Below are positions 59,956-64,000 of a stretch of DNA of 64,000 nucleotides, in pieces; within the stretch, counting starts at the first letter, position 1, and every line of letters starts with the position of its first letter. The notes under the pieces were generated by a model. It saw only the letters and a list, made by a program, of their open reading frames with translations, had not been told where the DNA came from and made no database searches. The stretch lies in the NCBI GenBank assembly GCA_964343605.1, contig CAYFKJ010000003.1:62001-126000 (forward strand), read 5' to 3'. The position numbers and the translations under genes are program-made. The DNA is from CAYFKJ01 sp964343605. Its GTDB lineage: Bacteria; Pseudomonadota; Alphaproteobacteria; UBA2966.

Positions 59956-61704
59956 CTACTCGAGGCCGGCCAGCCTCAAGCCCTCGATGAGTTTGTCGAG
60001 ATCTTCCTTGACTGCATAAGGCTGGGTCGCCTCGATCAGTGCCAGCGTGCTGTCGGGATAGAGGGCTTTGTACCGATCCATGACCTCGCGGGCTTCATCG
60101 ATCCTACCCAGTTGGGCAAGTGCAGCGCTTTTGACACGATAGGCGCCGGGAAAATCGGGCCGGTCCTGCAGTGCCAGATCCATACATCTGGAGGCTTCCT
60201 CGTACTGGCCGCCAACGAAATGCGCGACCGCCTTCGACGCCACGAAATAGGGCACCTGGGGATCCCTTGGGCTGAGGCGCAGGGCCTGTTCGATGTCGGC
60301 CAAGGCGTCGTCACAGTTCCCGCCGAATCCTTTTGCTAAACCCCGATAGCCGAAAGCGGTGGCGCTGTTGGGGTTGAGATCGAGCGCGCGGGTCAGTTCG
60401 CTGATGGCGCCGTCGGGATTGCGGTGCATCATCTGCAGATAACCTAGCGCGATGTGCGCCCAGGAATCCCGCTCGTCCATGACCGCGGCCTTCCGCGCCA
60501 GGCGTTCGGCTTCATCCAATTCGGGTTCCCTGGCGCGCCAACCCATATGAATGGAAACGATGTACATGAAGGCCAGCGCGCTGCTGGCGAACGAAAGATC
60601 GGGGAAGTCTTCGACGACTTTACGCATCAGCCGGATGGCTTCGTCGGTATCGGCTTTGTTCAGCAGCCAAAAATGCGTCCGCGCCTTCATCAGGGTTTCC
60701 CAGGCCGAAATCTGCGAAGGATCACGCTTGGAGGCGTTGTGTCCCTCCAGGGCGAAGACCTCGGGCTCGACGGCCGCCGCGATATTGCGGGTGATTTCGT
60801 CCTGCAGGTCGAAGATATCGACGACCTGCCGGTCGAAGCGCTCAGCCCATACGTGATTGCCGGAGCTGCCCTCGATCAGCTGAACGTTGATGCGCATGCG
60901 GTCGCCGGATTTGCGCACGCTGCCCTCGATGACGTAGCGGACGTCGAGTTCCTTCGCCACTTCGGCGACGTTTACCGCCCGGCCCTTGTAGGTAAACGTG
61001 GTGTTGCGCGCGATCACCGTCATCCAGCGATTGCGCGAAAGTTCGGTGATGATGTCCTCGGTGACACCATCGACGAAATATTCCTGTTCCGGATCCCCGG
61101 ACATATTGTCGAACGGAAGGACAGCGAGTGAAGGCTTGTCGGATGTAGCAGACGAGGCTGTTTCCGCAACGGGGTCGGGCACTGGTGTCTCGGGCTTCGC
61201 AATCGAAACGCCGTAAACCCTGACCGGGGCGGACACATGCTTGACCTCATGCTCGCCGAGGTCTTCGAACTCGTAATCCAGCCGGTTCCGCACCTGTTCG
61301 AAGACGCCGCCGGAAATACAGACGGCGCCCGGTTCCGCCAGAGCCTCGATGCGGGCGGCGATGTTGACGCCTTCGCCGTGGATGTCTTCGCCGTCGTCGA
61401 TGATGTCGCCGAGGTTGACGCCCATGCGGAAATCCAACTGGCTTCCAGCCAGCCCCTGCTGCATGTCGACGGCGCAAGTTACGGCGTTCTGCACGGTCGG
61501 GAATTCCGCCAGAAAACCGTCGCCTGTGTGTTTCACAATACGTCCGGAATGATTGTCGATTATGGGATCGATGACGTCGGAGCGAGCTGCCTTCCAGGCG
61601 GCAACGGTGCCGTCCGTGTCTTGCTCCATAAGACGTGTGTAGCCCACGACGTCAGCCGCCAAAATCGCCGACAGCCGCCGCGCGTCACCACCCCCTTCAC
61701 TCAT
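59956..61704 (-). CDS. Class III adenylate/guanylate cyclase with TolB-like and TPR regions
   Basis: 582 residues; ATG at 61704 with GGGGGAA upstream. Cyclase domain: ILAADVVGYTRLM (D18), VKHTGDGFLAEF (K58 and D62) and GEGVNIAARIE with Asn and Arg. It keeps the substrate-specifying Lys missing from its paralogue at 2590-4356. Next a TolB-like domain (SLAVLPFDNMSGDPEQEYFVDGVTEDII) and TPR-like helices. Soluble, no membrane segment. A CpdA-like phosphodiesterase lies upstream on the same strand (85 bp), so synthesis and breakdown of cyclic nucleotide are neighbours. Confidence 0.88.
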   Translation of the reverse strand: MSEGGGDARRLSAILAADVVGYTRLMEQDTDGTVAAWKAARSDVIDPIIDNHSGRIVKHTGDGFLAEFPTVQNAVTCAVDMQQGLAGSQLDFRMGVNLGDIIDDGEDIHGEGVNIAARIEALAEPGAVCISGGVFEQVRNRLDYEFEDLGEHEVKHVSAPVRVYGVSIAKPETPVPDPVAETASSATSDKPSLAVLPFDNMSGDPEQEYFVDGVTEDIITELSRNRWMTVIARNTTFTYKGRAVNVAEVAKELDVRYVIEGSVRKSGDRMRINVQLIEGSSGNHVWAERFDRQVVDIFDLQDEITRNIAAAVEPEVFALEGHNASKRDPSQISAWETLMKARTHFWLLNKADTDEAIRLMRKVVEDFPDLSFASSALAFMYIVSIHMGWRAREPELDEAERLARKAAVMDERDSWAHIALGYLQMMHRNPDGAISELTRALDLNPNSATAFGYRGLAKGFGGNCDDALADIEQALRLSPRDPQVPYFVASKAVAHFVGGQYEEASRCMDLALQDRPDFPGAYRVKSAALAQLGRIDEAREVMDRYKALYPDSTLALIEATQPYAVKEDLDKLIEGLRLAGLE

Positions 61705-61789
61705 TACCAAATTCCCCCAAGTAAGCCCTCGGGGCGATTGTACGTCATCTGAAAGGCTGGTGCGACCCCGCGGGGAGCCGGGAAATCGG

Positions 61790-62614
61790 TCAATCGTCGG
61801 GCTTCCCGCCCAATTTTTCCTTGCGCAGGCGCTCCTCGTACTGGCCCACATAAGAGGTATGCGTCACCAGCCCGGTGGCTTCGTCCCAGGTATGGAGATA
61901 GACGGCGGGCGGTTCCATGACCAGCACCAATGGGGCGTCCTCGCCCATTTCGAGGCCGATCTGGTGGGCCGTGCTGGGCGCGACCGAGACACAAGTACCG
62001 GCCCAGCTAATGGTGATGGGCCGGTGCAGGTGGCCGGCGGTGACCCGCAGGACCTGGGGATGGCGCTGGACGACCTCCATCATCGGCGTCGGGTTGTCGA
62101 AGCCGTGACGGTCCATGATCTCGATGCCGCTGGTGATCGGCGGGTGGTGCATGAAGATCAGCGTCGGGCGATCAGGTTCCGCCCCCAACGTGGCATCCAA
62201 CCAGGCCAGGCGTTCGGTGCACATGGTACCGCCGATCTCGCCCTCGATCTGGGTGTCCAGCCCGACCAGGCGCAGCGGGTAATCCTCCAGGGCGTAGTGG
62301 ATGAAGCCATCGGCCGGCAAATAGTCGTGATCGGGAAAGGCGGCTCTTAGATGCTTGCGGGAATCGTGGTTGCCGGGAATGACGTAGAGCGGCATGTCCA
62401 GCGGCGCGAAAAGCTCCCGCAAGACTTCGTATTCTTCCGGCTTGGCCCAGTCGACGAGGTCGCCGGTGGCGAGCACGACATCCGGCAGCGGGTCCATCGC
62501 CATGATATGGGCGACGGCCCGGGCCAGATGGTCGCAGGTCTGGTAGTTGCCGTCCGAATCCTTTCCACGCTCGGAAACGTGGAGGTCGGAAATTTGGGCG
62601 GCGATGAAGGTCAA
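61790..62614 (-). CDS. CpdA-like cyclic nucleotide phosphodiesterase
   Basis: 274 residues. Calcineurin-like metallophosphoesterase with all metal motifs: QISDLHVS (D, H), ATGDLVDW (GDLVD), IPGNHDSR (GNHD), FMHHPPITSG (H) and TAGHLHRP (GHxH). The spacing and PGNHD...GHLH pattern resemble the CpdA/Icc group that hydrolyses cAMP. A gene nearby makes cyclic nucleotide, supporting that role. It starts at ATG and overlaps the end of paaK by 4 nt. Confidence 0.88.
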   Translation of the reverse strand: MTFIAAQISDLHVSERGKDSDGNYQTCDHLARAVAHIMAMDPLPDVVLATGDLVDWAKPEEYEVLRELFAPLDMPLYVIPGNHDSRKHLRAAFPDHDYLPADGFIHYALEDYPLRLVGLDTQIEGEIGGTMCTERLAWLDATLGAEPDRPTLIFMHHPPITSGIEIMDRHGFDNPTPMMEVVQRHPQVLRVTAGHLHRPITISWAGTCVSVAPSTAHQIGLEMGEDAPLVLVMEPPAVYLHTWDEATGLVTHTSYVGQYEERLRKEKLGGKPDD

Positions 62615-63936
62615 TCCTTTTTCCTCAGATCGACGACACGCTGGGCCTTACCGATGGAACGCGGCACCGCGCCTTCCTCGCCGACGCGGACGTCCGCCGT
62701 GACGCCGACCATGGCCTTGATATGGTGGGCGACGTCCTTGGCGGCGGCGTCGGCGACGTCCTCCCAGCCCGCGCCGTAAAGTTCGGGCTTGAGCTCGGTG
62801 ACCACGGCCAGCTTGTCGAGATTGCCGTCGCGGCTCACTTCCAACTGGTAGTGCGGCGCAATGTGGTCGTCCTTCAGCAGGATTTCCTCGATCTGCGAGG
62901 GGAAGACGTTGACGCCGCGAATGATCAGCATGTCGTCCGACCGGCCCGTAATCTTGGCCATGCGGCGGTGGGTGCGCGCCGTGCCCGGCTGCAGATGCGT
63001 AAGGTCACGCGTGCGGTAGCGCACGACCGGGAAGGCTTCCTTGGTGATGCTGGAGAACACGAGCTCGCCCTGTTCGCCGTCCGTCAGCACGTCGCCGCTG
63101 GCGGGATCGATGATCTCGGGCAGGAAGTGGTCCTCCCAAATGTGGAGCCCGTCCTTGGTCTCGATGCACTCGCAGGCGACGCCCGGTCCCATGACTTCCG
63201 ACAAGCCATAGATGTCGACGGCGTCGATGCCCATGCGCGTCTCAATCTCCTCGCGCATGGCCGGCGTCCAGGGCTCGGCGCCGAAGATGCCGATGCGCAG
63301 GCAGGATTTTTTCGGATCAAGGCCTTGGGTTTCGTATTCGTCGGCGATCGAGAGCATGTAGCTTGGCGTCACCATGATGACGCCGGCGCCGAAATCCTCG
63401 ATCAGTTGCACCTGGCGCTCGGTCATGCCGCCCGACATGGGTACGACCGTGGCCTTCAGCCGTTCGGCGCCGTAGTGCGCGCCAAGACCGCCGGTGAAGA
63501 GGCCGTAGCCGTAGGCGTTGTGGATGATGTCGCCGGCCCGGGCGCCTGCCGCCCGCATGGAGCGCGCCATCAGGTCCGACCAGTTGTCGATGTCGTTCTG
63601 GGTGTACCCCACCACTGTCGGCTTGCCGGTGGTGCCGGAGGAGGCGTGAACGCGGATAACTTCCTCGCGCGGCACGGCGAACATGCCGAAGGGGTAGTTG
63701 TCCCGAAGATCCGCCTTGGTCGTGAAGGGGAACTTGGCGATGTCCTCGAGATACTGGAAGTCGTCAGGGTGGACACCAGCGTCGTCGTACTTCTTCTTGT
63801 AGAACGGCACGTTGGCATAGACGTGCCGCAGCGTCTTCCTCAAGTGTTCTGTTTGGACGGCCGCGATTTCATCGCGGCTTGCGGTTTCGATGGCCTCCAT
63901 CTCGTCCTTTGTGGGGGCGCGGTTTTCCGCCAACAT
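62611..63936 (-). CDS. paaK: Phenylacetate--CoA ligase
   Basis: 441 residues, the typical PaaK length. AMP-forming adenylation family: VHASSGTTGKPTVVGYTQ (P-loop), AYGYGLFTGGLGAHYGAERL, LRIGIFGAEPWTPAMREEIE, DIYGLSEVMGPGVACECIE (A5), RTRDLTHL and KITGRSDDMLIIRGVNVFPSQIEEILL. Activates phenylacetate to its CoA thioester. Same strand as the CpdA-like gene and, upstream, a thiolase. Other paa genes would lie beyond the right edge. Confidence 0.92.
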   Translation of the reverse strand: MLAENRAPTKDEMEAIETASRDEIAAVQTEHLRKTLRHVYANVPFYKKKYDDAGVHPDDFQYLEDIAKFPFTTKADLRDNYPFGMFAVPREEVIRVHASSGTTGKPTVVGYTQNDIDNWSDLMARSMRAAGARAGDIIHNAYGYGLFTGGLGAHYGAERLKATVVPMSGGMTERQVQLIEDFGAGVIMVTPSYMLSIADEYETQGLDPKKSCLRIGIFGAEPWTPAMREEIETRMGIDAVDIYGLSEVMGPGVACECIETKDGLHIWEDHFLPEIIDPASGDVLTDGEQGELVFSSITKEAFPVVRYRTRDLTHLQPGTARTHRRMAKITGRSDDMLIIRGVNVFPSQIEEILLKDDHIAPHYQLEVSRDGNLDKLAVVTELKPELYGAGWEDVADAAAKDVAHHIKAMVGVTADVRVGEEGAVPRSIGKAQRVVDLRKKD

Positions 63937-63954
63937 ATCGACTACTCCCTTTAA

Positions 63955-64000
63955 CTAAACCCGTTCGATGACGGCGGCGATACCCTGGCCGACGCCGATA
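63955..64000 (-). CDS. Thiolase, C-terminal fragment
   Basis: The window ends inside this leftward gene. The last visible codons read IGVGQGIAAVIERV followed by TAG. That ending is the conserved C-terminus of acetyl-CoA acetyltransferase or beta-ketoadipyl-CoA thiolase, where the GxGQGxAxxxER loop carries the catalytic region. Next to paaK, a beta-ketoadipyl-CoA thiolase is plausible. It ends 19 bp before paaK starts. Confidence 0.65.
   Translation of the reverse strand, partial: IGVGQGIAAVIERV

Noticed and set aside
1..64000. CRISPR array, insertion sequence, prophage or toxin-antitoxin module
   Set aside because: No regularly spaced repeats, transposase, integrase or phage structural genes, and no toxin-antitoxin pair was seen in the reading frames; the window looks like core chromosome.

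Overview
The window reads as a stretch of core chromosome from an alphaproteobacterium, most likely in or near the Rhodospirillales. DNA is GC-rich (roughly 60 percent, estimated by eye) with dense, short-spaced genes. The placement rests on family resemblance and gene order: aroQ-accB-accC-aat, tyrS divergent from anmK, a long isc operon, RNase E with a large acidic insertion in its S1 region, bactofilin overlapping an M23 peptidase, class III cyclases fused to TolB-like and TPR regions, and alphaproteobacterial-type chemoreceptors. No species is claimed. There is no sign of a prophage, insertion sequence, CRISPR array, tRNA or rRNA.

Layout. 1-5 kb: the tail of an RND/MMPL-type exporter, a LysR regulator divergent from a DOPA-dioxygenase-like gene and a methyltransferase, a TPR adenylate cyclase and a VOC protein. 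5-9 kb: leftward aroQ, accB, accC, aat and an FkbM methyltransferase. 9-12 kb: a small membrane protein, a DUF3750 protein, a PhyH-type dioxygenase and maleylacetoacetate isomerase. 12-18 kb: a DsbA-like thioredoxin-fold protein, two chemoreceptors sharing a 201-bp identical tract, and a secreted cysteine-rich protein between them. 18-24 kb: glpK, an M48-TPR peptidase, a GGT-like lipoprotein and an aminotransferase. 24-35 kb: rne, then envelope and housekeeping genes (amiC-like amidase, PBP1A, prfB with a programmed frameshift, a PlsB-like acyltransferase, a hydrolase and a racemase-fold protein). 35-47 kb: bactofilin and M23 peptidase, a DUF455 protein, glnE, an AsmA/YhdP-like protein, tyrS, anmK and a hydrolase.

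47.5-55.6 kb is the main operon: cysE, iscR, a NifS-like desulfurase, iscS, iscU, iscA, hscB, hscA, fdx and iscX, followed 3 nt later by a methyltransferase. It makes O-acetylserine for cysteine, takes sulfur from cysteine, and assembles and transfers Fe-S clusters. A promoter and an IscR-type box lie upstream of cysE, so the cysteine supply step appears to be under Fe-S feedback. Immediately downstream is a membrane protein combining intramembrane histidines, a 2Fe-2S ferredoxin domain and a class III cyclase domain. It is the best candidate here for an uncharacterised signalling system, linking redox or Fe-S state to cyclic nucleotide.

58.5-64 kb: a small lipoprotein, a CoA transferase, a third cyclase, a CpdA-like phosphodiesterase, phenylacetate-CoA ligase and the end of a thiolase. 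Three cyclases and one phosphodiesterase in 64 kb suggest heavy use of cyclic nucleotide signalling.
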